From Capsicum annuum (lineage: Eukaryota; Streptophyta; Magnoliopsida; Solanales; Solanaceae): DNA of 64,000 nt. The notes under the pieces were generated by a model. That model was not told where the DNA came from. It searched no databases and was given only the letters and a program-made list of their open reading frames with translations. The position numbers and the translations under genes are program-made. The stretch covers positions 16,306,059-16,370,058 of the forward strand of contig NC_061121.1 of the NCBI RefSeq assembly GCF_002878395.1, in the 5' to 3' direction. Below are positions 10,380-21,673 of this stretch, in pieces. Numbering within the stretch: the first letter of the stretch is position 1; every line of letters starts with the position of its first letter.

Positions 10380-12240
10380 ATGGCCAACAAGGATATCGAG
10401 TTTGTTGTCACTGATCAGATAAGGAGTTTGGGGAATTAGAATTTAGAAGGTAATGAAGATATTTGAAAATTAAGGCAGCAAATGATAGAAATGCATCGAG
10501 CTTGGGCTAATGGTTTGACGCCTCCTCCATTTCCCACTGATAATCTGGAATATCTTTCTAGCTTGCCTCCAGTTTCACAAGCACAATTTCCTATTGTTGT
10601 TAACACGTTACCACATGCATCAGGATCTATTCCGGGGCAACACTATCCAAACCCTTCAAATATTTATTTCCTCACTCCTCAACACAAAGAAACCATATGC
10701 TCGGCTCTACCCACTGTTTATGTTTTTACAGCACCACCCCCACCTGAAGCTCCTACTTTTGAGGTTTATCCATAAGTTGTGCCTCTCCACTCTGCGAGAG
10801 AGCCTATATTGAATATTTTTGTTCGTCAACATCATGCTATTAAGCCCACATTTAAGTCGACTAATACTTATGGCTACACTCAATCGCATGAATTTACTTT
10901 TGACATTGAGAAACCTGTTATAACATAAGAATAAGAGAAAATGACCAAAACATTAAGAAGTTCGAAACTGGCTATGAAAGACCTCCAGGGACTTGGGGGA
11001 TACAAAAGTGTCTCATATAAAGATCTGTGCATGTTTCCATGGGTTCATCTTTCTTTTGGTTTTAAAATACCAAATTTTGAGAAGTATGATGGACATGGCG
11101 ATCCTTTAGCACATTTGAGATGCTATTGTAACCAGCTAAGGGGCACTGCAGGGAAGGAAGAATTACTCATGGCATATTTTGTTGAGAGTCTTTTAGGTCT
11201 AGCTTCAGAATGGTTTGTTGACCAAGACATCGACAAGTAGAATAGATGGGATGACCTGGATAATGAATTCGTGCAACAATTTCAATACAATATAGAGTTG
11301 ATTCCTGATGAGAAATCCCTGACTAATATAAAGAAAAAGAGTACTAAAACTTTCAGAGAGTATGCAATTAGATGGCATGAACAACCTGCTAGGGTGAAAC
11401 CGCCAATGAAAGAAAGTAAGATAATGGAGGCGTTTATGTAAGCGCAGGATAAAATATATTATCAACACTTTGTTACCTGCATTAGGCAAGCCATTTATTG
11501 AGATCCTCAAAATGTGGTAGATGATAGAGGATGGAATTAAGACCGTCGCATTGTGATTTTTGAGACATTAAAAGCGACTACTCAAGCAATTCAAAAAGGT
11601 TCGGGAAGTGTTGGAGGAAAGAAGAATAAGCAAGATGCATCTTCCATTGTAGTTAGAAAACAGGCACGGGCAAGAGGACCACACCATTATTACCCAAGTT
11701 TATGCCCAAGCACCACAGAATCTTTCCCAAAATCCATTATATTTGATTCACCCACCTTCATATCAAGTGTATAATGCATAACCATATGTTCAACCCCTGT
11801 CTTACCCAGATTGGTGCGTGCCAACTTTGCCAATTCATCCTTCAACTCCACATACATACCAAAGCCCTTTTAGGCCTGGTTTTCAATTTAAGCCAAATAA
11901 TAAAATGGGACAAAAGTCGAGGGATAGTTTTACACCAATTGGAGAGTCATATGCCAGTTTATTTTAGAGATTGGTACAGTGGGGAATGATCACTTCTCTC
12001 CTTGGGTATAATCCTGACCCTCATTCAAGAAATTTGATCCTAATGTAAAATGTGCATATGATTCTAATGTTCAGGGTCACAATATTGAAGATTGTCAGAC
12101 TTTGAAAAGAAAAATTGAAAAGATGATTCAAGACAAATTGATTATGGTCCAGAACATTAACAGTGAAGAAAACTTTATTCATGCTGATATTCAAACCAGT
12201 GGCTAAGATATCAGGCTGAGAAATTGAGAAGTCACTCCTC
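10380..12240 (+). pseudogene. Element B gag (Tat/Ogre type), broken
   Basis: The ATG at 10380 opens a frame (MANKDIEFVVTDQIRSLGN) that can be followed to about 11690 with several nonsense codons and no shift. The central gag domain at 10941-11440 has KIPNFEKYDGHGDPLAHLR, then GTAGKEELLMAYFVESLLG, then ASEWFVDQD, FVQQFQYNIELIPDE and FREYAIRWHEQPARVKPPM. After a frameshift near 11690 the text goes on with LSYPDW, then LPIHPSTPHTYQSPFRPGF and CAYDSNVQGHNIEDC then TLKRKIEKMIQ (about 12045-12130), the degenerate knuckle typical of Tat-type gag. Gag builds the particle. It is followed by non-coding DNA instead of pol. Confidence 0.85.
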
Positions 12241-13585
12241 TCCCTACTAGGAAGAGGTCTAGTAGTTTGTTTTGTTTTATTTTCTGTTATCCAAATTATT
12301 TTTGGGTTGTAGTTTGGGATTTATCTTGTTTTCTCCATTTTTCCTTATGTTCAAATCCTTCTATCTTTTATTTTAATTGAATAAAGTGTCCCTTTTTTCT
12401 TTGTGTTTTAAATAAGTGTTGTTTGTTTATTTTTTTTTTACAATATATTTTAGGTTAATTCTAGTGTTATGACATACTAGCGGAATTTTCAGCCACCATG
12501 AAACATTGGATTAGAGGGCTAAAGTTAGGAGAAACATTTGAGAAAATAGTAGAGTGCTGAGATATTTGGTGACAAGTTGAAGCCTTTTCTTAAAATTAGA
12601 GCAATTATTTTGAGAATCACAAGAATAACTTGGTCATCAATTGAAATACATGTCTCAATTAGGTCAAACAGTGTCTGTGTGATCCTATCAAGAGGAACAC
12701 AAAGAAAATCAACTCCACGAAAGCATGAGTCATTCAATGTGAGGGATGTACAACAAAGGTGGAGTTGTATGTTTGACAAGTGTAGAAGAAAAGGTGGCAC
12801 ACATGCTCGGGGAAATTTAGTGCCGTAAAACATATCATTAGTGATATTTATCGTACTTTCATATTGCATGATCTATACTTACATTTTACAGGATTGATAT
12901 GAAGAAGGCATTTCATTCTGTTACCCAAACATCGTGTCATCCTTTGTTTACCCCATTTGAGCTTTAGTCATATTTTCTCTTATACCCCTCTTTTGGAATC
13001 AAGATAGAGCTAGCAAAGCTCAAAAAAAAGTGGCGAGCAAAATAGTAGAGTCAGAAAAGTTTCAAAAAAAAAAAGAGAAAAAATGTGTCAAAAAAAAGTG
13101 TTAAGTAAAATAGAGTTAGAAAAAAAAATCAATAAAGGAACAAAAAAAGAGAAAGGAAATTAGAATCAAGCAAAAGAACAAGTTTCCAGAACTACGCATG
13201 ACCTGATTCTCCTCTTTTGAGGGTGAGATATGTAGGTTGCCCTACGCAGAGCTCGGTCCAACCAAATAAAAATTTAGAATTGCCTAGTCAAAAACTGGGG
13301 CATGAGTTAATCCTCATTGTTTGAGTCGATCCCAAAGTCAAAAGAAATTGGGGCATGAGTTAATCCTCATTGTTTGAGTCGATTCCAAAAGTTGTAAGTC
13401 TTACCCCACTTTTAGTATTGTTTGGGTCCCATATCATCTTTTCTTTCCAACCCTATCCAAAGGTTAAGTTACAACCAAAAAAAGACCTTCAGATCAATCT
13501 TTGAGAATGTTAATGCTAAGCATGCAATGGCTTTGATTATGCATTTTGGGAACTACTCATCTTCCTAATGAAATTAGAATAGAAA
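12241..13585 (+). other. Element B, non-coding stretch where pol would be
   Basis: No pol motif is found. There is an open frame of about 84-114 codons on each strand at 12525-12869 without recognisable features; I regard both as chance. A-rich runs lie at about 13019-13165. A second copy of the internal motif (CTGATTCTCCT, TGAGATATGTAGG, CTCGGTCC) is at 13200-13260. A 53-bp direct duplication (GGGGCATGAGTTAATCCTCA...) spans 13294-13395. Confidence 0.6.
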
Positions 13586-13587
13586 TA

Positions 13588-13836
13588 AAAATGAGAGAGT
13601 CTTATTAGATAAAACCCTCACGGGCACCATAAAATGATGGTAAGTTGAGAGAGATAAAAATGAGAGAGCCTTGTCGGTAAAAACCCTTACGGGGACTGTA
13701 AGATGACTGTGATTTGAGAGAAATGAAAATAAGAGAATATCATTGGTGAAAACCCCTCTCGAATACCATAAGGAAATGGTGAGGTGATAAAAAAAATAAG
13801 AGAGGCTTGTCGGCGAAAACCCTTCAAGGCGTCACT
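13588..13836 (+). repeat. Tandem repeat, about 68-69 bp unit, 3.5-4 copies
   Basis: Units begin with ATGAGAGAG or a variant at 13591, 13660, 13729 and 13796. Each contains AAAACCC(T/C)TNACGGG-like and CCATAA-like parts. The copies are diverged. Such arrays in the 3' non-coding part are known for Tat/Ogre elements. Confidence 0.75.
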
Positions 13837-14749
13837 AGCTGAATGAGGTCTCCGCATGCAATTGGCCTAAAGAAAGCAACTCACTTTTAGGGTCATTCAC
13901 TCGACAACAATTTGTGAGAATTTTGGATGTAAAGATCAGACAGTTTAATCTGATATACATGACGTAATCATTAGAGTTGACTGTCATTTTTAGATGAATT
14001 TTTTGTTTCTTTTTTTCAAAAGTGGACATTCATTGTCTTTTCTTTCTTTTCTTTATTTTTATTTTATCTTTTTTGAATCAGTTATCCAAACAAAAATTGT
14101 CATTCTTTTTTTTTTGTTTTTTGTCTTTGAGTCAAGTCGGTGTCAAAACAAGTAAGAAAAGATTTCAAAACTAGCTACCATCTTCTTTAATTGCACAAAG
14201 CAAGACAAAAGCTAGCATATGAAAGAGACATGCTTGTGCGCAAAAAAAGGGCATGCAGAAAGTTTTGTCAACAGAAAAGTTAGGGAACTCATGGAAATAC
14301 TAAGGTTCAAAGGGCCTATCTGAGAAGCATGGCAAAGCAGAGATACTGTGTTTGTTTTAGTCACTCTTAATAATCTTAGTTCGGGTCAATGATTTAGCAA
14401 GTCAATGATATATGCTAATGGTTGGAAGCAAGGTTAAATGTGACGAGGGCAAGAGTGATCGCCGCGAAAGATAAAGCCACAAACCAGCCACCATGTTTTA
14501 AACTCATAAGTTTTCTTTGATGAAACAGGAAACATATTACCTTCAAAGCAGGGACTTCAGAGCATAAACATCAAGGGCTGAAATGCCTCACTTTTACAAA
14601 TTTAGGAAGAAATATTGCTGCACAAGTTTGATAATAAAATCATGGTAAAAATTCATCATCCTATATTCCTCGGAGACACACTTGTCCAGGGATTTCAGTT
14701 TTTATTTGCTAGGTGATACACTTCTTAAATTAAACCTTCACTCCTAGGA
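13837..14749 (+). other. Element B, 3' non-coding region
   Basis: No gene or clear repeat. T-rich runs occur at about 14006-14130. Nothing here resembles a protein domain on either strand. Confidence 0.5.
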
Positions 14750-15485
14750 GACTTACTTTCTAGTCGATTCATTCCCCTTGACTCTTAGAAAACGTACCTT
14801 TTAGTCAAGTCATCCCCTTTGATTCCTATAAGTTTACCTTTTAGTCGAGTCATCCCCTTTGATTCCTATAAGATGTACCTGTTAGTCGAGTCATCTCTCT
14901 TGATTCCTATAAGATGTACCTTTTAGTTAAGAAATTCCCTTTGATTCCTATAAGACATACCTTTTAGTTGAGTCATCCCCTTGATTTTGATAAGACGTAC
15001 TTTTTAGTCGAGTCATCTCCCTTGATTCCTATAAGACGTACCTTTTAGTTGAGTCATTCCCCTTGATTCCTATAAGACGTACCTTTTAGTCGAGTCATCT
15101 CCCTTGATTCCTATAAGACGTACCTTTTAGTTGAGTCATTTTCCTTGATTCCTATGAGACATACCTTTCAGCCGAGTCATTCCCTTTGATTCCTCTAAGA
15201 TGTACCTTTTAGTCGAGTCATTCTCCTTGATTCCTATAAGATGTACCTTTTAGTCGAGTTATTCCCTTTGATTCCTATAAGACGTATCATTTAGTTGAAT
15301 CATTCCCTTTATTTCTATAAGGCGTACCTTTTGGTTGAGTCATTTCCCTTGACCCCTAGAAGACGTACCTTTTAGTCGAGTCATTTCCCTTGATACCTAT
15401 AAGATGTACCTTTTAGTCAAGTTATTCCCTTTGATTCCTATAAGAAGTACCTTTTAGTCTAGTCATTCCCTTTGATTCCTATAAT
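14750..15485 (+). repeat. Tandem repeat, 41-bp unit, about 18 copies
   Basis: The unit is built from ACCTTTTAGTCGAGTCAT, TCCCTTTGATTCC and TATAAGACGT. The period is 41 bp (for example 15061 to 15102). Copies vary by point changes and 1-bp indels. The array lies between gag and the polypurine tract of B, where Tat/Ogre elements often carry satellites. Repeats adjoin directly with no unique spacers, so it is not CRISPR-like. Confidence 0.92.
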
Positions 15486-15684
15486 GATGTGACTTTCCCA
15501 AAAGTCCTTTGATGAGAAACTGGGGCAAATTTAAATCTTTTGCTTGGAACTTCGCTTTCCTGGCAAATGAAATCTCTTTATAATAATATTTGTTTGGGAT
15601 TATTTTTCTTTTTAGTTTTGATGTGATTTCAGGAGCCCGCCTGAAGAATAAGGTGAATAAATGAAAAGTCAACCAATATGGTGA

Positions 15685-15905
15685 AACAGTTGAAAGTCAA
15701 GCAACAAGGTGAAGAAATTAAAAGTCAACAAATCAAAAAATAGCAAGTCAGGAACCCGCTTGAAGAATAGGGTAAAGAAATTGAAATTCAAGCAACAAGT
15801 TAAATAATTTGAAAGTCAAACAACAAGTTGAAGAAATTGAAAGCCAAGCAACAAATTGAAGAAATTTCAAGTCAGGAACCCGCCTAAAGAATAGGGTGAT
15901 GAAAC
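15685..15905 (+). repeat. Short imperfect repeats, about 28-30 bp
   Basis: Repeated variants of CAACAAGTTGAAGAAATTGA and of GTCAGGAACCCGCCT with GAATAGGGTGA lie in the last kilobase before the 3' LTR. They form a third, separate repeat array within element B. Confidence 0.7.
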
Positions 15906-16239
15906 TCAAGTCAAGAGTCTAGAAAAAGCTGCATAGATAGGATTTTGTAATTTCATTTACGTTTAAACTTGTAATTTTCATTTTTGATGTAATGATAGTG
16001 CCACAGACCGGAAACTTGATGAAACCTCACTCGACTCTTCAACTCGGTATAGTCTCTCTTCTTCCAACTCTTTGAGATACTTGTGACCTGATTTCCTCAT
16101 AACTTGGGTAGGTAGGATGTCCTAAGTCAAGACTCGGTTGTCCTTCTTCTTTCTGGTCCTTTTCTTGAATAATGGTCGGGATAATATTTTGTCTCGTTGT
16201 CTACTTTTTTTTTCTGAAAACACTCTGTGTTTACACCCA

Positions 16240-16252
16240 AAAAGGGGCATGA
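16240..16252 (+). other. Polypurine tract of element B
   Basis: AAAAAGGGGCATGA lies directly before the TGTAGACACC start of the 3' LTR. Its place and composition fit the plus-strand primer. Confidence 0.75.
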
Positions 16253-18293
16253 TGTAGACACCTAATTTTGTCCCTCCCAAAGTCCAGTTTTATCCATTTT
16301 TATCTCACCTTACCATGCACCCTCACCTGTATAATTATACTTCATAAAATGACAAAAATAACAACCCTTAACAAATTTTACCTTGTTTTAATCCTATCCT
16401 AACAACCTCACTAATTAAAAGCGGATACCTCACCACCCCACACTCCTATATCCACGTGGACCCCCTTTCCCTTCACATTTTAATTCCCCTCTAACAGAAT
16501 AAAGCAAAAGAATTCTTCCATTTTCATTGCATGGATATAGACACGAACACATAGTAACCAAATACACAGATCATCCCTCACAAAAATTCCATCACAAGAC
16601 AATACAATACACAATCCATTTTCTTCATCATCCACAGAACAATATATACACAAGACTCCCTCACAGTACATACTCTCGATTACCATATTTATATACAGAC
16701 ACACACAAAATATACCCAGGACTCTCTTCTTCCATGTGGGGAAGATATATTTCCACAATCAGAGCTTTCATAGAATTCATCTACATACCACCACCAATGG
16801 ACATTAAAGAAGAATAATAGAGCATACACACACAAAACACACGGGTACCCATTCACGCACATACTGTAGTCTTCTCAAAAAGGACCCAATTTCTATCTAT
16901 TCATAACACACACAGCCACACGGTGAGAGATGGAGAGAGAAATGAAGGTAATGAAGAGAGATATCATGAGAGAGTGAAATCGAGAGAGAAGCGAGGGATT
17001 GATGGGGATACAGAGAGAATAGCTTCAACAAAGGAGCTCAAAATCCAACCCATTTTCTTCAATCTCTACTATAGTCAAGCTCACTGAAGCTCTAGGGTCA
17101 CGAAAATAGTAGTTTATGCGACCAACGCCTCAAAAATAGCCTAAAAAGCCCAAGAATCCACCAGAATTTGTCTAAATTTCTCTCTATCTTGTGATTTTTA
17201 GTTTGGAGTAGGCTCATTTGAGGTTTTCAAATCCGGTTCCATGTTCTAATCGCACAATTTCGCATAATAAAAGCTTCAATGGAGGTCCAATTCTATTCCT
17301 TCTCTTCTTTATTTCTTAGTTTATCATGTTTGATGCTATGAATCGAATACAGTGTATTGGTTGATCTATGACGATGTGAATTGTTGTTCATTTTGATTCA
17401 GTATTTGATTTCCTTGATTATGGGTTGATTATGGTTTGTGTGATAAAATAATATCTTATTAAGGATTAAGTTGGATTTTGGGGAAAAAGATAAAAAATTG
17501 TTAAAAGTGAATATTGATTTAGGTTGGTTTAGATATGATTACCTGATTTGAAATGAATGCAGACTTTGTTAAGTTTGATAGTATAATGTTTAGTCTGCGG
17601 ATCGTTAGGCAAACGATAAGGGTAGGCAATCTTATGGATTGTGAAATTGGTGAAATGTTTGAGATATGTGTCAAATGGTTTTATTTACCGCATTTGAATC
17701 AATTGTATTCATTTAGCCAGGAAATGCCTTGAAGCTATTTGTATTTATTTATCTAGGAATGCCCCAAGAAATCTTGTACTCAAAGGATGTTCGTGATAAA
17801 GGCCCAAGGCATCGGGTAAAGCATTGGATCATAGTTTAGGATTAGTGTAGGTTTAGCTTTTAGTAATTTTTTATTTCGGATTGTAATAGTTGGACTAGAC
17901 ATTATATTTTTGAATTTATTTTGTTTCGTGTGTTTGATTGATTTTTTTATATTTTTTGTGTGGTTTATACATTTGTAATGGCAAATTAGCCGATATACTC
18001 TGCCAAGAGACCGTGGTCGAACCACGAGATCAAGGGGTGCCTAACACCTTCCCCTCGGTCAAAAGAATTCCTTAGCCGGAATCTCTGTTCACAAACCATT
18101 CTTAAAGAGTCAAATCATTTTGAAAAGGATTTTCCAAAGGTGACTTGGCACACCGGATTATGCCAAGTGGCAACTCTAAGTTTTGAATATAATGAATCCT
18201 CTTAAAAATAATTTTCAATCTTTTGTCACCTCAATAAATAAAAAACTTTCAAATTTGAAATCAATTTCTTTTGGTTAAAAAAGGGGTGTGACA
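16253..18293 (+). mobile_element. Element B 3' LTR
   Basis: It runs from TGTAGACACCTAATTTTG to AAAGGGGTGTGACA and matches the 5' LTR over its whole length. The following five bases (ACAAG) pair with GCAGG before the 5' LTR as a decayed target duplication. No coding region is seen; overlapping open frames at 16480-16817 on both strands are chance products of LTR DNA. Confidence 0.9.
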
Positions 18294-19756
18294 ACAAGTT
18301 AGACCACCTCATCTACCCTCATATAACAGGTTATGATGTCTCAACCTACGCTGGCTACATAGTTCTGGAATGCAAGGATTTCTTCTAAGAATCACACCCT
18401 CCATATAACAGGTGAGTTCCCATCCTTGGGTTCACTCGGTGCTAATTTCCACTCCCATCTGAATAGATACTAAACATAAGTAAATGAACTGAATAGACTG
18501 AGCTAACTGAGTTCCGTTGACTTAAAAAATAGTTCTGAGATTTCTGAGTTACCGTACATTCCTGAGTCATTTGACTGACTGAGTTCTATGGATCATGGAT
18601 AACTAAGGATATCATGGAAACATGACACTGCTTCTAGGCACACACCTATATTTTTTGGGTACAAGTACCCCTAGGACTCGATAGAATGAAACTGACAAAG
18701 CATGACTTTCTTGAATACATGACCAACCTCATACATAATACAATAGTTGGGATTATTTCATGAGGTACTTGATTGTCATAATCTTATACATGGATAAGGG
18801 AGAAAATAATCATGGATTAATTACATACTTCTAATAGCATGAACACTTTATCAATCAAGCATAATGCATAATCAATGCTAAGGGAGCCATATTGAACATG
18901 AGTAAATGGCTTGCATTTATCATATAAACCATAATTGAGTCATTATTCATGATTTCTACTATACTAGGAATTTCATCAAACACCTTGCAGGCACAATTTA
19001 GGGTATAGGTATGATTATCAATTAAATAAAATATGATTCCACCATTTAATCCATTGCATGAATTTCAACCCAATACTAACATGGTTTTATGAAAACATGG
19101 TAAAGATTCAGTCTTGGTAGTCATACAACCATAACAACATGAACATAATCAATTCACCATATAAATATCATGATATAAAATTTGAAAGAGGATTCTTGGG
19201 CTTCATGGATGAAAGGAATCCATGAATGAACACTATGCATACCTTAGTTCCTGATTTTACGAAGTTTGATGGTTGAATTTCTTAAATTTTATGAGTATAT
19301 ATAGTGCGGGGAAAAAGGTCCATTTTTTCCTCAAAACGCTGAGCTAGAAGCTATAAATTTTTGCAGCATACGATGGAGCGTTCGTCTTATTCTCTAGTCC
19401 TGCGCACTTGAGCGTGCGTCGCATGCTCTATCGCATGCTAGGACCTGTGAGTTAGAGCATGCATCGATGCTAATCGCATGATGCTACTATTTTTAAATCC
19501 AAACATTCCCTAAACAAATTCCAAAAATTTCAAAACTCACGCAAAATGTACTATTACCTTGCCCCATCGTAACGCAGCTTGAAAATCTCAAAACGAACGT
19601 CGGGAAGGCCATAAAATAAATCCTCAAAGTTTGGAGGCTTTAAATGAGACTAAGTGTTAATCACTTAACTAAAATATTCTAAGTTCTGTAACTTCTAAAG
19701 AGCTTTTAGGAGCTAAAAGAGTTAATTATCAACGTAAGATTTTATGGGGTCTTACA
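18294..19756 (-). mobile_element. Element A, 5' LTR, second part (after element B)
   Basis: This continues the LTR broken at 6808 and ends with GGGGTCTTACA at 19756. It holds a perfect hairpin at 19202-19226 (TTCATGGAT with a 7-nt loop), a donor-like CTAAGGTATG just upstream of the hairpin on the minus strand (about 19237-19247), a TATA box at 19296-19303 and the GCATGC palindromic block at 19365-19480. With the first part it totals about 2.44 kb. It lacks about 95 bp that the left LTR has upstream of the hairpin. Confidence 0.88.
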
Positions 19757-20153
19757 TTATCGGACGAGTTTCAGAATTTTTGAACCTTGTTTGAACCACG
19801 TTTTGGAATATAAAATTGTTCATCATGCTATCTTGATGCACTGCATCGCCCATTGCATCGATCAATATTTTTCTTGGCTCCCAGTATTAATTTTTAGTGA
19901 ACTAATGTGGACTCGACGCGACTCATCGATCTGAGCGTCGCTGGGCACGATTTTTAGTAATTAAAAGATGCATTCATAATGGTATTTGGGTTATTTTAAC
20001 ACCCTTAATCAGTCCTCAAAACACAAAATTCATCCCTCAATAAGCAAATTACACTCACTTTCTCTCAAATTGCTCATAAGAACAAAACCCTAGAAAATCA
20101 ATTTCAAGATCAATCTTCAAGAACTCTCCATCAAGCGTTCAGAATTCAATTAC
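19757..20153 (+). mobile_element. Element E, LTR fragment 1
   Basis: This plus-strand chromovirus-type LTR segment appears after A ends, so A was inserted in E and the first part of E lies left of the window. It holds a CATCGATC/GACGCGACTC-rich block at about 19840-19950 that corresponds in position to the U3 blocks of the other LTRs. The identification rests on the downstream fragments, which align to the LTR of element C. Confidence 0.65.
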
Positions 20154-21673
20154 TGATGTGTGAGATAATGCTAACATATTTGAGTATTTTAACTAAGAAT
20201 AATTGTGAAGTTTTAAGCAACTATTATCATTTTTATTGCTTTATGTTTGATTTTGCAGTAGAAGCTAAGATGCTAGAGAACCAACAAGAATGGAAGCAAA
20301 TGAGCTAAAATCTGAAGTAAATAAAGGTGAAGTGTGGCTTACGACACTTTTCATAACTCATCAGCCGTATGATAAGCTTCAGCTTCATCATCAGCAGTAG
20401 ACAGAGAATTGGCCTAAGTTGAAAACTGTGATGACATTTTGTGATAGGACATCAAGGAGCTGATAAGTCTTCAAGATTGTCGTCAGCCTAAGGCAAAACA
20501 TGAGAGAAAATGAAAAGCCTTGATGAAATTTATGATAGGTAATCAAACAGGTGATAGGGCATCACCATTTATTATCAGCATTAGGCAGCGAGTACCAAAA
20601 CCATAAAGGAAGCTGACGAGATTTGTGATAAGTTGTCAGCCTCCTGATAGGATATCATAAATGGCATCACCTAATTCAAAGAATTTCTAAATTATATTAT
20701 TTTGTTTCCATAATTAGGGTGAACTATTTAAATCCTTATTTAGGGTTTTTTGAAGGGTTCCGAACTTGAGTTTAGAGACACATATTTTTGTTATTTTTTG
20801 TCTCTAGTTTCTTGGCTTGAGAAAAGCAATTAATTTATAGAGATTTTAATCATTACTTTGGGATTTCTACTTTGATTAATCTGAGAAACACTCATTGCTA
20901 TTCATCTTACTGTAAGTTTATTTGTCAAATTATGAATCCAACTTGTTGTATCGATTATTACATTATGCGTGGCTAAATCTCTTTAACCCAAATTATGGGA
21001 TCTATGGGTTAGGTCTTGGTAAGTTGCTAAGTGTTCAAGATTCTAAAGGTAATAGGACTCCTTGATGATTCTGATATTTTAGTTATTGTCTATTTATTGC
21101 AAACTATAGATAGCACCTGCTTTGATTTTCTTGAGATAAGAAATCAACTATAGTAGAAAGTGAATTATTGATAGGGACTTGGAAGCTACCAACCTTCCGT
21201 TTAATAACTGACGTTGTAACAAGGTTAATTAACCTGAGGTGAAGTCTGGTCAATGAATATAATTCCCTAAGTCCAAGAGGATTAGGTAATTAAATGCTTA
21301 AGTAGGTCGAGAGACATTTAGGCATAACTTTGATAAAGACAATATGTTGTTCCTACCTATTGTGGGAATCTTGAATCATTATTAGCATCTGTCAAGTACC
21401 AAAACCCATAGTGAACATAATTTTGGTTTTTGATAAACTCTTGATTACAAACACTGAAACTAAAGTGACCAACAATTATTTGTTAATCATCAAAAAAACC
21501 CCATTTTATATTTTTGTATCATTTGTTTGAATTTAACTTGTAGCTTTAGTTTCAAACTAGTCTAATCGCCACTCACATTGTTCCCTGTGGATTTGACCCC
21601 GACTCTAAAGTTGGGTAAATATATTGATGACGACCTCCTTGCACTAAATTGACGTGTAAGTTGAGTGTTATCA
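20154..21673 (+). mobile_element. Element F, Athila-like solo LTR
   Basis: 1520 bp running from TGATGTGTGAG to GAGTGTTATCA, with no partner LTR, primer site or internal region next to it. It matches the LTRs of element G (58888-60426 and from 63265 on) in reverse orientation. The U3 part (20335-20670) is full of GTGATAAG/TCATCA-type motifs, a TATTTAAATCC box lies near 20718, and GTGGATTTGACCCCGACTC near 21586 precedes the end. Flanks ATTAC and GGTAC agree in only three of five bases. It splits element E just before the E hairpin. Confidence 0.82.

Larger units (their letters stand above)
6809..18293 (+). mobile_element. Element B, Ogre/Tat-like LTR element, gag only
   Basis: The element is 11,485 bp and is inserted inside the 5' LTR of A. 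It has two LTRs of 2053 and 2041 bp in the same orientation, a primer-site motif, a long leader, a broken gag of the Tat/Ogre type, several tandem repeat arrays and a polypurine tract. No protease, RT, RNase H or integrase can be recognised in any frame. Over the first 160 bp the two LTRs differ at about 15 positions by eye, so the insertion is not recent. By structure it is non-autonomous and would need pol proteins from a relative. Confidence 0.85.

Noticed and set aside
12525..12869. Overlapping open frames of 114 and 83 codons on opposite strands
   Set aside because: No motif is seen in either, they overlap antisense to each other in a non-coding part of B, and neither has neighbours of related function.
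14750..15485. CRISPR-like array of 41-bp repeats
   Set aside because: Units adjoin directly without unique spacers, the sequence lies inside a plant LTR element, and copies vary gradually as in a satellite.
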